The notes under the pieces were generated by a model. The model ran no database searches. It was not told where the DNA came from and worked only from the letters and a program-made list of their open reading frames with translations. The position numbers and the translations under genes were made by a program. This document shows, in pieces, positions 6,106 through 12,548 of a stretch of DNA of 18,224 nucleotides. The stretch spans positions 1-18,224 of the forward strand of contig SXMI01000097.1 in assembly GCA_005777415.1 (NCBI GenBank), in the 5' to 3' direction. Each line of letters opens with the position of its first letter. The first letter of the stretch is position 1. This stretch comes from Actinomycetota bacterium (GTDB taxonomy: Bacteria; Actinomycetota; Acidimicrobiia; Acidimicrobiales; Microtrichaceae).

Positions 6106-7217
6106 CCGACCGACCCGCTCCCGCAACCCGTGGTCCGCTCGAGGTCGCGTGGTTCGCGGCGCTGTGCGACGACGACTACGAGTTCCTCGGGGTGCCCGAC
6201 CCTGCGCTCGCCTCCAGCTTCGAGCACTGCGGGGACATCGCCCGGGCGGCGGACCGGCTCGGGTTCGACAACATCCTGCTGCCGTCGGGCTACGACCTGG
6301 GGATCGACAGCGTGGCGTTCGCGGCCGGGATCGCCCCGCAGGTCGCCGACATCGACCTGCTCCTCGCGGTCCGCTGCGCCGAGCAGTGGCCACCGCAGCT
6401 GGCCCGGCAGCTGGCCACGATCGACCGGATGCTGGGGCCGTCGAAGCGCCACCCGGACCGGGGACGGCTCTGCGTCAACATCATCTCCTCGGACCTGCCC
6501 GGCGCACCGCTGGAGAGTGAGCCCCGCTACCGCCGCACCGTCGAGGTGGCGACGATCGTCCGCTCGCTCCTGTCGGGCGAGCCGGTGGTGCACCACGGCG
6601 AGTTCTTCGACCTCGCGGTCGAGCCGCCCCGGGTCACCACGCTGAACGGGACCTGTCCGCCCTTCTACTTCGGGGGGCTGTCGGAGGCCGCTCGCGACGC
6701 CGCCGCCGAGATCGCCGACGTCTACCTGACCTGGCCCGACACGGTGGCGGCGACTGCGGAGGTCGTGGCGGACCTGCGGGCCCGGGCCGCAGCCCGGGGT
6801 CGCGACCTCCGGTTCGGGTTCCGGTGCCACGTGATCGTGCGGGACACCGAGGCCGAGGCGCGGGACGCCGCGGCCCGGCTGGTGTCCCGGTTGGACCCGG
6901 GGATCGGCGAGCAGATCCGGCGCCGATCGCTCGACTCCGGTTCGGCCGGCGTGGCCCGCCAGGCCGAGCTCCGATCCTCGGCCGATGCCGACGGTTTCGT
7001 CGAGGACCATCTCTGGACGGGGGTGGGTCGGGCGCGGAGCGGCGCCGGAGCGGCGATCGTCGGCGACCCCGATCAGGTGGTCGCCACGATGCTTCGGTAC
7101 GTGCAGGTCGGCGTCGACTCGTTCATCCTCTCGGGCTACCCCCACCTGGGGGAGTGCGAGCGCGTGGCCCGCGACGTGCTGCCGTTTTTGCGGGCGGCCA
7201 TCGCTGCGATCGACTGA
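6102..7217 (+). CDS. SsuD-like FMNH2-dependent alkanesulfonate monooxygenase (LLM class)
   Basis: A 371-residue bacterial-luciferase-like TIM-barrel enzyme closest by eye to SsuD, which uses FMNH2 and O2 to release sulfite from alkanesulfonates. Matching segments are PPFYFGGLSEAARDAAAEIA, DVYLTWPDTVAA, RFGFRCHVIVRDTEAEA, a GVGRARSGAGAAIVGDP block and FILSGYPHL. Arg241 and His243 (RCH), Arg312 and Tyr346 align with residues known to matter in E. coli SsuD (Arg226, His228, Arg297, Tyr331). The position of E. coli Cys54, in the LLPSG segment, has no cysteine here. The GTG at 6102 overlaps the reductase stop in GTGA. No flavin reductase or sulfonate transporter is adjacent, unlike ssu operons, so a different substrate (another sulfonate or sulfone) is possible. 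The stop is followed by a small hairpin. Confidence 0.9.
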   Translation: MTDRPAPATRGPLEVAWFAALCDDDYEFLGVPDPALASSFEHCGDIARAADRLGFDNILLPSGYDLGIDSVAFAAGIAPQVADIDLLLAVRCAEQWPPQLARQLATIDRMLGPSKRHPDRGRLCVNIISSDLPGAPLESEPRYRRTVEVATIVRSLLSGEPVVHHGEFFDLAVEPPRVTTLNGTCPPFYFGGLSEAARDAAAEIADVYLTWPDTVAATAEVVADLRARAAARGRDLRFGFRCHVIVRDTEAEARDAAARLVSRLDPGIGEQIRRRSLDSGSAGVARQAELRSSADADGFVEDHLWTGVGRARSGAGAAIVGDPDQVVATMLRYVQVGVDSFILSGYPHLGECERVARDVLPFLRAAIAAID

Positions 7218-7218
7218 G

Positions 7219-7239
7219 GCGTCGGGCCCCCGGGGACGC
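7219..7239 (+). terminator. Small hairpin 1 nt after the monooxygenase stop
   Basis: GCGTC (7219-7223) pairs with GACGC (7235-7239) around a GC-rich loop, starting 1 nt after TGA 7215-7217. It is weak alone and has no U-tract. Its position before the promoter of the next gene supports a terminator role. Confidence 0.35.
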
Positions 7240-7255
7240 ACCACCGCCGGACAGG

Positions 7256-7261
7256 TACCCT
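7256..7261 (+). promoter_or_regulatory. Predicted -10 box of the GAF/GGDEF gene
   Basis: TACCCT ends 7 nt before the GTG at 7269. No Shine-Dalgarno is visible, consistent with a leaderless message. Confidence 0.5.
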
Positions 7262-7268
7262 CGCCGGT

Positions 7269-8600
7269 GTGATCGTCGCGCTGGCCGCTGGGGCGCTGGT
7301 GCTCGCGGTGACGGCGCTGGCCGTCGCCGTGGTCGAGCGGCGCGCCCGGACGTCGACGAGCTCATCCGCCGCCCCACCCGCCGGTCCGGTGCCTGTGGCC
7401 GAACCCGTCGCGACACCGGACGAGGGACAGGCGATGCTCCGGGTGGCAACGGATCGGGCCGAGCGCGCCGAGCGACTCCTGGCGATCGGTGACGCCCTCG
7501 GTCGGGCCGTCGCAGGCGCCGAGTTCCACGAGGTGGTCGGCCGGTCGCTGGCCCGGGTCGCCCCGGGACGCTGGAGCGAGCTGCTCCTCGCCGATCCGAC
7601 CGAGGGGCCCGTCGCTGCCGTGCGGTCGGTTGCCCGGTCGGCCGGACCCGCCGGGGAACTGGCGGGGTGTCCGGTGCCGACGATCGACCGCTGCCCGTCG
7701 GCCCGTCGGGCCCAGCCCCTGCTCGCCGGTTCGTCCACGGAGGTCGACGCCTGTCTGTGGCTCGCCGACCGACCGGGCGGGGACTGCTCGGCGCTCTGCG
7801 TCCCGGTGGCGGTCGACGCCCGGGTGGTGGGCGTCCTCCACGTCCTCGGCCCACCGGCCCACCCCGTTCCGGGCGACGAGGTCTCGGACGTCATCTGGCT
7901 GGCCGGACGAGTGGGGGAGCGACTCGGCGAGGCCGCGGGCCGTGACCGCGTCGAGGCTTTGCCGCCGGCCACTGATGCGGCACCGGCCGGCGCGGCGTTC
8001 GGGGGTGGCGCGTTCGTGGGCGGGACGGTCGGGACGGAGGCGGGTGGACCGCCGGCTGCGGTCGACCTGACCGACGCGTCGCTCGGCGGGCCGCCACCGC
8101 TCGACGTGCTGACCGGCCTACCGGGGCGGGCGACGCTGGTCCGGGCCATGGAGTCGCTCCGGTCGACCGGGACCCCGTTCGTGGTCGTCGCCGCCGACGT
8201 CGACGGTCTGGCCGCCGTGAACGCGCGCTCCGGTCACGCCGCCGGTGACGTGGTCGTGTCGGCGCTGGCCTCGGCGTTCGCCCGGGGGCTGGGTGTATCG
8301 GCGGTCGTCGCCCGGGTCGACGGCGCCACGCTGGCGGCCGCGTGCCCGGACCTGACGCTGGGACGTTCGGTGGAGGCGATCGAGCTGATCCGATCCGAGG
8401 TGCTCGACCTCGTGGCCGACGGCGACACCGTGGCGTTCACGTGTTCGTTCGGGATCACCCACTCGAGCGTCGCCGACGAGGTCGACGACCTCCTCCGGGT
8501 CGCTCGGGTCGGGCTCGAGCGCGCCCAGGAGCTGGGCGGTGACCAGATCGTCTATGCGGACCTGACGCTCGCCGACGAACCGCCCCAGTCGCCCGGCTGA
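7269..8600 (+). CDS. Membrane GAF protein with degenerate GGDEF domain
   Basis: A 443-residue signalling-type protein. Residues 2-22 are a membrane helix, followed by a basic stop and a low-complexity Ser/Pro/Ala linker. A short helix (about 54-80) leads to a GAF-like sensor domain (about 82-225) ending in CVPVAVDARVVGVLHVLG. A Gly/Ala-rich linker (232-277) follows, then a diguanylate-cyclase fold (278-430): DVLTGLPGRATL, AADVDGLAAVNARSGHAAGD (metal and substrate face partly kept) and FTCSFGITHS. The active-site signature that should read GGDEF is DGATL (351-355), and no RxxD inhibitory site is seen, so c-di-GMP synthesis is very unlikely. It may bind GTP or act only through protein contacts. 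The GTG start is supported by TACCCT 7 nt upstream. Monocistronic and convergent with the VanY gene. Confidence 0.85.
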   Translation: MIVALAAGALVLAVTALAVAVVERRARTSTSSSAAPPAGPVPVAEPVATPDEGQAMLRVATDRAERAERLLAIGDALGRAVAGAEFHEVVGRSLARVAPGRWSELLLADPTEGPVAAVRSVARSAGPAGELAGCPVPTIDRCPSARRAQPLLAGSSTEVDACLWLADRPGGDCSALCVPVAVDARVVGVLHVLGPPAHPVPGDEVSDVIWLAGRVGERLGEAAGRDRVEALPPATDAAPAGAAFGGGAFVGGTVGTEAGGPPAAVDLTDASLGGPPPLDVLTGLPGRATLVRAMESLRSTGTPFVVVAADVDGLAAVNARSGHAAGDVVVSALASAFARGLGVSAVVARVDGATLAAACPDLTLGRSVEAIELIRSEVLDLVADGDTVAFTCSFGITHSSVADEVDDLLRVARVGLERAQELGGDQIVYADLTLADEPPQSPG

Positions 8601-8608
8601 GGGAGTCG

Positions 8609-8622
8609 GCCCCTGTCGGGGC
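8609..8622. terminator. Hairpin between convergent genes
   Basis: GCCCC (8609-8613) pairs with GGGGC (8618-8622) around the loop TGTC, within the 40-nt gap between the GAF/GGDEF and VanY stop codons. It is symmetric enough to serve both directions. No U-tract is present. Confidence 0.45.
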
Positions 8623-8640
8623 GGCGGGGGAGCGGCCGGC

Positions 8641-10017
8641 TCACTGTCCGGTCGTGGACCAGTGCCAGGGCTCGGACGGCAGGTTGAACAGCCCGAACCG
8701 GGACGCGTTGGCGGACAGCCACCGGTAGCAGGCGGACCCACGGGAGTTGCAGTTCCGGAAGTCGATGGCCAGCCCCCGCTCGTGCATGGAGCTACCCGGT
8801 CGGGCCGTCGGGGGACTGCACGACGACGCCGACGCCTGGTAGATCGCATACGAGCTGGATCCGCAGTGCTGGCGCCGGAGCTCGATCTGTCGGGCCGAGT
8901 CCCGATAGCCGCTGCCGCTCAGCGGCACGCCGTCGGCTGCCGCCGCTCCGAGCAGAGCGGCGACGTTGCCGGCGATGCTCCGGTGCACCCGGATCCCGCC
9001 GGCGTCCACGATCTCGCCGCTCCCGGTGACGGGCGGCGGACTCACCGGAGCGCTCGGTGCTGCACCTGGGGAACCGGAACCGCTGAGCGCTTCCAGGCCC
9101 TGCGACGCCCGGGCCTCGTCGCGGGCCGTCTCGGCGGCGCGCTGGGCGGCGACCGCACGTGCGAGTTCCGACTCGCGGGCCGTGATGGCGTTGGCGAGCT
9201 CGGCGTCGACCGAGGCGAGCGACTGGGCCTCGGCCAGCGCGGCCTCGACCCGTGCCTCCACCTGGGCGGTGTACGCCTGCTGCTGGGACTGGGAGTCGGC
9301 GAGTTCCGACAGGCGGTCCGAGACGATCTGGCGCTGCTCCCGGGCCCGCTCGGCCGCCTCGGCCGCCAGCAGTCGCTGGACCTCCAGGTCGTCCTGCACG
9401 GTCCGGTAGTCCTCGATCAGGTCGGACCGACCACCGGCCTCGACCGACAGCAGCGTGCGCATCTGCACGGCCTCGTTGGCCGACCCGGCGCTGGCGGTCT
9501 GCACGACCCGGTTCGAGTTGGAGCCACCGGCCGCGATGTAGGCATCGACGGCGACGTTCCGCAGGTCGGCGTGGAGCGCGTCGAGCTCCCGCTGGGCCTG
9601 GACCTGCGCGGCCTCGGCCTGGGCCTGCTCCTCCTCGGCGCTGGCCACCGAGCGTTCGGCCTCCTCGACGCGGTCGCGCTGGGCGTTGACCTGGGAGTTG
9701 AGCGCGGCGAGCGCCGACTGGGCCTCGGCCGCGGAGGACTGCAGCGCATCGACCTGCGAAGCCTGCTCGGCCTGCTGGGCCTGGACCTGGTTGCGCTTGG
9801 CGCGGAGCTCCTCGAGGGACCCGCCCCCGTCCTGACCGGTGGCCGGTGGCGTCAGGGCGAGGAGGGCGGCGACGACGCCGATGACGGCCACGAGCAGTCG
9901 GCCGACGCCGCGCTGCTGGGTGCGATCGGGTCGGTTGCTCCGACGAACCGGGAGAGCGGTCGCGCGGATCTGGCCCCTGTGGTCGGTTGTCGGGAGGCGG
10001 TTGTGCGACGTTTCCAT
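8641..10017 (-). CDS. Coiled-coil VanY/M15-type D,D- or L,D-carboxypeptidase
   Basis: A 458-residue exported peptidoglycan peptidase. Residues 1-37 are a basic cytoplasmic tail, 38-58 a hydrophobic signal or anchor, and about 66-305 an Ala/Gln/Glu/Arg-rich coiled coil broken in the middle by YIAAGGSNSNRVVQTAS. A Pro/Gly/Ser linker (about 310-335) leads to the M15 VanY domain (about 338-458). Zinc and catalytic motifs are present: SxHxxGxAxD as SMHERGLAIDF (His412, Asp419) and EPWHW (Glu449, His452), with GSGYRDSARQ as the substrate-side segment. Four cysteines (385, 400, 423, 430) may form two disulfides. Expected role: trimming stem peptides in the wall, with the coiled coil as regulator. 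The ATG at 10017 is chosen because TACCGT lies 8 nt upstream and the longer in-frame start adds a non-coding-like stretch. Confidence 0.9.
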   Translation of the reverse strand: METSHNRLPTTDHRGQIRATALPVRRSNRPDRTQQRGVGRLLVAVIGVVAALLALTPPATGQDGGGSLEELRAKRNQVQAQQAEQASQVDALQSSAAEAQSALAALNSQVNAQRDRVEEAERSVASAEEEQAQAEAAQVQAQRELDALHADLRNVAVDAYIAAGGSNSNRVVQTASAGSANEAVQMRTLLSVEAGGRSDLIEDYRTVQDDLEVQRLLAAEAAERAREQRQIVSDRLSELADSQSQQQAYTAQVEARVEAALAEAQSLASVDAELANAITARESELARAVAAQRAAETARDEARASQGLEALSGSGSPGAAPSAPVSPPPVTGSGEIVDAGGIRVHRSIAGNVAALLGAAAADGVPLSGSGYRDSARQIELRRQHCGSSSYAIYQASASSCSPPTARPGSSMHERGLAIDFRNCNSRGSACYRWLSANASRFGLFNLPSEPWHWSTTGQ

Positions 10018-10025
10018 GACGATCA

Positions 10026-10031
10026 ACGGTA
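10026..10031 (-). promoter_or_regulatory. Predicted -10 box of the VanY-type gene
   Basis: TACCGT on the minus strand ends 8 nt before the ATG at 10017. No Shine-Dalgarno site is seen, so a leaderless or nearly leaderless message is likely. No clear -35 was found. Confidence 0.45.
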
Positions 10032-10087
10032 CGACATGACGACTGGCGCGCGATTCGTAACGGAACAGAAATGTACGCGCGCGTCTC

Positions 10088-10116
10088 GTCACCTGGCAAG
10101 CGCGACCTCAGGTGGC
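10088..10116 (-). terminator. Inverted repeat downstream of mutM
   Basis: GTCACCTG (10088-10095) pairs with CAGGTGGC (10109-10116) with one G-T wobble around a 13-nt loop. It lies about 23 nt past the mutM stop on the minus strand and before the predicted promoter of the VanY gene. There is no U-tract. It could also be an operator. Confidence 0.35.
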
Positions 10117-10139
10117 GGGCGCCGGGGACCGGGGTGGGC

Positions 10140-11042
10140 TCAGCGTCGCTGGCAGGTGGCGCAGAACGTCGTGGACCGGGCGTCGATGACGACCCGGCGG
10201 AGCGTCCCCCCGCACCGGTCGCAGGGCTCTCCGGCCCGCCCGTAGCAGCGCAACTCGTGCTGGAACGCTCCGGAGCCGCCGTCGGCGGTCCGGTAGTCAC
10301 GCAGCGTCGTCCCTCCGGCGTCGATGCCGGCCTGCAGGACCGACCGCAGGGCGTCGACCAGGCGGCCGGCAGCTGGGCGGCTCAGCCGGTTGGCCCGGTG
10401 GTGGACCCGGGCCGCCAACAGGGCCTCGTCGGCGGAGATGTTGCCGACACCGGCGACGATCCGCTGCGAGAGCAGCTGCGTCTTGACCGCCCGGGTGCTC
10501 CGCCGAACCCGGTCCCGGAGGAACTCCGCATCGAAGGAGGGATCGAAGGGTTCGGGACCCATCTGCGACAGCGTGGCGGACCAGGACCGATCGCCGGGGT
10601 CGGCGACGACGATCCGCCCGAAGCGCCGGACGTCCCGGAACCTGAGGACCGAACCGTCGTCGAGCGACCAGGAGGCGCGCTGGTGCGGATCGGACCCCGA
10701 CCGGGTGTCCGCAACGGGATCGGACCCCGGCCCGGTGTCCGCAACGGGATCGGACCCCGACCGGGTGTCCGGAACCACATCGGCCCGGTCGTCGAGCAGC
10801 AACTGCCCCGTCATGCCGAGGTGGACGACCAGCTCCCGGTCCGCCGGTCCCGACTCCCGGCGCGACAGGCCGGCGATCAGGAACTTCCCGCGCCGGTGGA
10901 GGTCGACGATCGTGTCACCGACGGTGTCGAGCGCCGGGAGGAACTTCTCGTGCGGGTACGCGGTGGCGTCGACGACGGTGCGTCCCAGCAGTCGGGGGCC
11001 GAGCTGCCGGCGGATCGTCTCGACCTCGGGGAGTTCCGGCAC
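10140..11042 (-). CDS. mutM: Formamidopyrimidine-DNA glycosylase (Fpg/MutM)
   Basis: Bifunctional DNA glycosylase/AP lyase that removes 8-oxoguanine and formamidopyrimidines in base-excision repair. The 300-residue chain begins MPELPEVETI, so Pro2 (after Met removal the catalytic N-terminal amine) and Glu3 are in place. Lys53 sits in HRRGKFL, void-filling Met77 in HLGMTGQ, and DVRRFGR is at 137-143. The helix-two-turn-helix segment is VGNISADEAL with Asn201. The zinc finger is CDRC (274-277) and CATC (294-297), with Arg289 in ARSTTFC. All active-site residues are intact. Unusually, residues about 90-119 are three 10-residue repeats inserted in the N-terminal domain between two beta strands. 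The start is GTG with no Shine-Dalgarno; a weak CACACT lies 6 nt before it. It is divergent from the ParA gene. Confidence 0.96.
   Translation of the reverse strand: MPELPEVETIRRQLGPRLLGRTVVDATAYPHEKFLPALDTVGDTIVDLHRRGKFLIAGLSRRESGPADRELVVHLGMTGQLLLDDRADVVPDTRSGSDPVADTGPGSDPVADTRSGSDPHQRASWSLDDGSVLRFRDVRRFGRIVVADPGDRSWSATLSQMGPEPFDPSFDAEFLRDRVRRSTRAVKTQLLSQRIVAGVGNISADEALLAARVHHRANRLSRPAAGRLVDALRSVLQAGIDAGGTTLRDYRTADGGSGAFQHELRCYGRAGEPCDRCGGTLRRVVIDARSTTFCATCQRR
10681..10770 (-). repeat. Three 30-bp tandem repeats inside mutM
   Basis: Units 10681-10710, 10711-10740 and 10741-10770 share the core GGATCGGACCCCG and differ at few positions; units 2 and 3 are nearly identical. They encode PVADT(R/G)(S/P)GSD-type decapeptides in the loop after MTGQLLLDD. 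As 30 is a multiple of three, copy-number change would keep the frame. Confidence 0.95.
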
Positions 11043-11099
11043 CTGCGCAGTGTGCCGTGCCCCGGCCGTCCGCGCCGACGACGACCCGGGTGTCCCGCC

Positions 11100-11119
11100 C
11101 CCGTGGCTGCGACCACGGG
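11100..11119. promoter_or_regulatory. Perfect 7-bp dyad, candidate operator of the ParA operon
   Basis: CCCGTGG-CTGCGA-CCACGGG is a perfect inverted repeat ending 2 bp before the predicted -10 of the ParA gene, in the gap between divergent mutM and parA-like genes. Its placement across the -35/-10 spacer suits a repressor site. It is not at the end of either gene, so a terminator is unlikely. Confidence 0.45.
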
Positions 11120-11121
11120 AC

Positions 11122-11127
11122 TAGCGT
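11122..11127 (+). promoter_or_regulatory. Predicted -10 box of the ParA operon
   Basis: TAGCGT ends 6 nt before the ATG at 11134, with no Shine-Dalgarno between. This predicts a leaderless transcript. Confidence 0.5.
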
Positions 11128-11133
11128 GTCGGG

Positions 11134-12000
11134 ATGGCAGTCACGGCGGTCGTCAACCAGAAGGGTGGGGTCGGCAAGACGACGGTGGTGCTCGGCCTGG
11201 CCGCGGCCGCCGCAGCCCGAGGGCGTCGGGTGCTCGTGGTCGACCTCGACCCCCAGGCGAACGCCACGACCGGCCTGGGCGTCTGGAACCCGGGATCCAC
11301 GATCGACGCCGCGCTCGACACCGACCGGGTCGGGTCGGTCCGCTCGGTCATCGAACCGGCCGGCTGGCCCGAGGGTGACGGCCCGGTGCCCCACGTCGCC
11401 CCGAGCTCGCCCCGGCTCGCCCAGAGCGAGCACCAGATGGCCACCGACCTCATCGGGGCCCAGGACCGACTCGCCACGGCGCTCGACGGGGTGGTCGCCG
11501 ACTACGACGACGTGCTCATCGACTGCCCACCCTCGCTCGGGCTGCTGACGGTCAACGCGCTGTTCGCCGCCGATCGGGTGGTCATCGTCGCCGAGCCGGC
11601 GGCGTGGAGCCTGGACGGGGTCGAGCAGATCCTGCGAAACGTCAACCGGATCGCCGAACGGCGGGACGGGCGGCCACGGGTGGCCGGGATCATCGTGAGC
11701 CGTCTGGCCCGAACCCGGGACGCGTCCTACTGGCACAACCAGCTGACCGAGAGTCACCGGGATCTGGTGCTCGTCCCTGCGGTCCGGCTCCGTGCCGCCG
11801 TGACCGAGGCCGCAGCCCAGTCCGTCCCCGTCGGGTCGCTGACCCGGGACGGCGCTGCGGCCGCCGCCGCCGAGTTCGATGCGCTCAGCCGGGCCCTCGA
11901 CCCCGACCGGGTCGACCCGGATCCGATCGTTCCCGCCCGGGCGGACGCCGACGTTTCCGTCGACAGTCCGCCGGCATTGAGCACCCCTGGAGAGCCCTGA
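11134..12000 (+). CDS. Orphan ParA-family ATPase
   Basis: A 288-residue deviant-Walker ATPase of the ParA/MinD superfamily, which cycles between ATP-bound dimers on DNA or membrane and free monomers to position cargo. The deviant Walker A is KGGVGKTT (Lys10 signature, Lys15 catalytic). Walker A' is VVDLDPQANATTGLG (about 35-49), and Walker B is VLIDCPPSLG with Asp130. The fold ends near residue 256. The remaining tail is Asp/Pro-rich and lacks the amphipathic helix of MinD, so nucleoid rather than direct membrane binding is more likely. No ParB, parS-like site, replication gene or chemotaxis gene is nearby, so it is not a typical chromosome-segregation locus. Its stop overlaps the ATG of the next gene by one base. 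A leaderless promoter and a dyad precede it. Confidence 0.92.
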   Translation: MAVTAVVNQKGGVGKTTVVLGLAAAAAARGRRVLVVDLDPQANATTGLGVWNPGSTIDAALDTDRVGSVRSVIEPAGWPEGDGPVPHVAPSSPRLAQSEHQMATDLIGAQDRLATALDGVVADYDDVLIDCPPSLGLLTVNALFAADRVVIVAEPAAWSLDGVEQILRNVNRIAERRDGRPRVAGIIVSRLARTRDASYWHNQLTESHRDLVLVPAVRLRAAVTEAAAQSVPVGSLTRDGAAAAAAEFDALSRALDPDRVDPDPIVPARADADVSVDSPPALSTPGEP

Positions 12001-12422
12001 TGCCCTACGACCCGAAGCGGCCACGCCGGACCCTCGATGACGATGCCCCCGTCGAGGCGCTCCTGACCGACGACCTCCCTGCCCGGTCCGATGTCCAGTC
12101 CGCCGCCCGTCCGGAGGTCGAGGTTCCGGAGATCGAGGTTCCGGAGGTCGAGGCTCCGGGGATCGAGGTGCTGTCGGAGGATGAGCCCGTCGCCGACGAG
12201 GAACCGGTCCGCAGGACCGACGCGGAACCGGTCGGCAGGACCGACGAGGAACCCGACCGCAGGACCGCAGGTGAACCCACGTCGGCGGTCCCGGTCGCAC
12301 CGGCACCCACCGAGCAGACCGCCAACCTGGCCGTCGCCGGTGCCACCGGCGCCGCCGCGCTCCTCACCCTCATCATCCTCCTCCTGCTGCGTCGTCGGGC
12401 TCGACGCAACGGCGCGGGCTGA
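12000..12422 (+). CDS. Small acidic repeat protein with C-terminal membrane helix, coupled to ParA
   Basis: A 140-residue protein I do not recognise. The N-terminus is basic (KRPRR at 6-10). Residues 11-107 are acidic, Pro-rich and low in complexity, with three pentapeptides of EVPEI type (41-55) and three octapeptides of EPVRRTDA type (68-91), and are probably disordered. A single hydrophobic helix spans about 109-130 (LAVAGATGAAALLTLIILLL), followed by RRRARR. No signal peptide is present. A tail-anchored layout with a cytoplasmic N-terminus would let it meet ParA, but the positive residues after the helix argue for the reverse topology, so orientation is unresolved. GGAGAG lies 5 nt before the ATG, which overlaps the ParA stop (TGATG), indicating translational coupling and a shared function. 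A partner or membrane anchor for ParA is inferred, not shown. Confidence 0.8.
   Translation: MPYDPKRPRRTLDDDAPVEALLTDDLPARSDVQSAARPEVEVPEIEVPEVEAPGIEVLSEDEPVADEEPVRRTDAEPVGRTDEEPDRRTAGEPTSAVPVAPAPTEQTANLAVAGATGAAALLTLIILLLLRRRARRNGAG
12120..12164 (+). repeat. 15-bp tandem repeats in the ParA-partner gene
   Basis: Three 15-bp units beginning GAGGTTCCGG or GAGGCTCCGG encode EVPEI, EVPEV and EAPGI. Units 1 and 2 differ by one base. Confidence 0.9.
12201..12272 (+). repeat. 24-bp tandem repeats in the ParA-partner gene
   Basis: Three 24-bp units (12201-12224, 12225-12248, 12249-12272) starting GAACC encode octapeptides of the EPVRRTDA type, mixing acidic and basic residues. A partial fourth unit (GAACCC) follows. 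Confidence 0.9.
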
Positions 12423-12423
12423 G

Positions 12424-12481
12424 CCACCGGGACCGGGGTCCGGCATCGTCCGGACCGTGTCCCCGGACCCGCCGCCGGTGG
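12424..12481 (+). terminator. Compound hairpin 1 nt after the ParA operon
   Basis: CCACCGG (12424-12430) pairs with CCGGTGG (12475-12481). Inside, GGTCCGG (12437-12443) pairs perfectly with CCGGACC (12450-12456) around CATCGT. A competing arm, CCGGACCC (12463-12470), can replace the second inner arm. It begins 1 nt after the stop codon and ends 25 nt before the next predicted -10. No U-tract. Confidence 0.6.
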
Positions 12482-12506
12482 TTGCACGCACGCGCAGCGC
12501 CACGGC

Positions 12507-12512
12507 TAGGGT
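12507..12512 (+). promoter_or_regulatory. Predicted -10 box of the lipoprotein hydrolase gene
   Basis: TAGGGT lies 36 nt before the GTG at 12549, giving a short leader that includes the Shine-Dalgarno AGAGGAA at 12538-12544 (4 nt before the start). An ATG at 12523 within the leader is out of the gene's frame. Confidence 0.45.
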
Positions 12513-12548
12513 CGCCCACGCAATGACTGGCCGAGACAGAGGAACGCC

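Noticed and set aside
8662..10245. A 527-codon plus-strand open frame opposite the VanY gene
   Set aside because: The VanY zinc motifs and coiled coil are on the minus strand. The plus product is an antisense artefact with Leu/Gly/Arg bias.
10681..10770. Possible short CRISPR array
   Set aside because: The 30-bp units abut with no spacers and lie in frame inside mutM, so this is a coding tandem repeat.
12000..12422. Reading the small ParA-linked protein as a sortase-anchored wall protein because of its helix plus RRRARR tail
   Set aside because: It has no signal peptide and no LPXTG-like motif before the helix, and its coupling to a cytoplasmic ATPase favours another role. Topology is left open.
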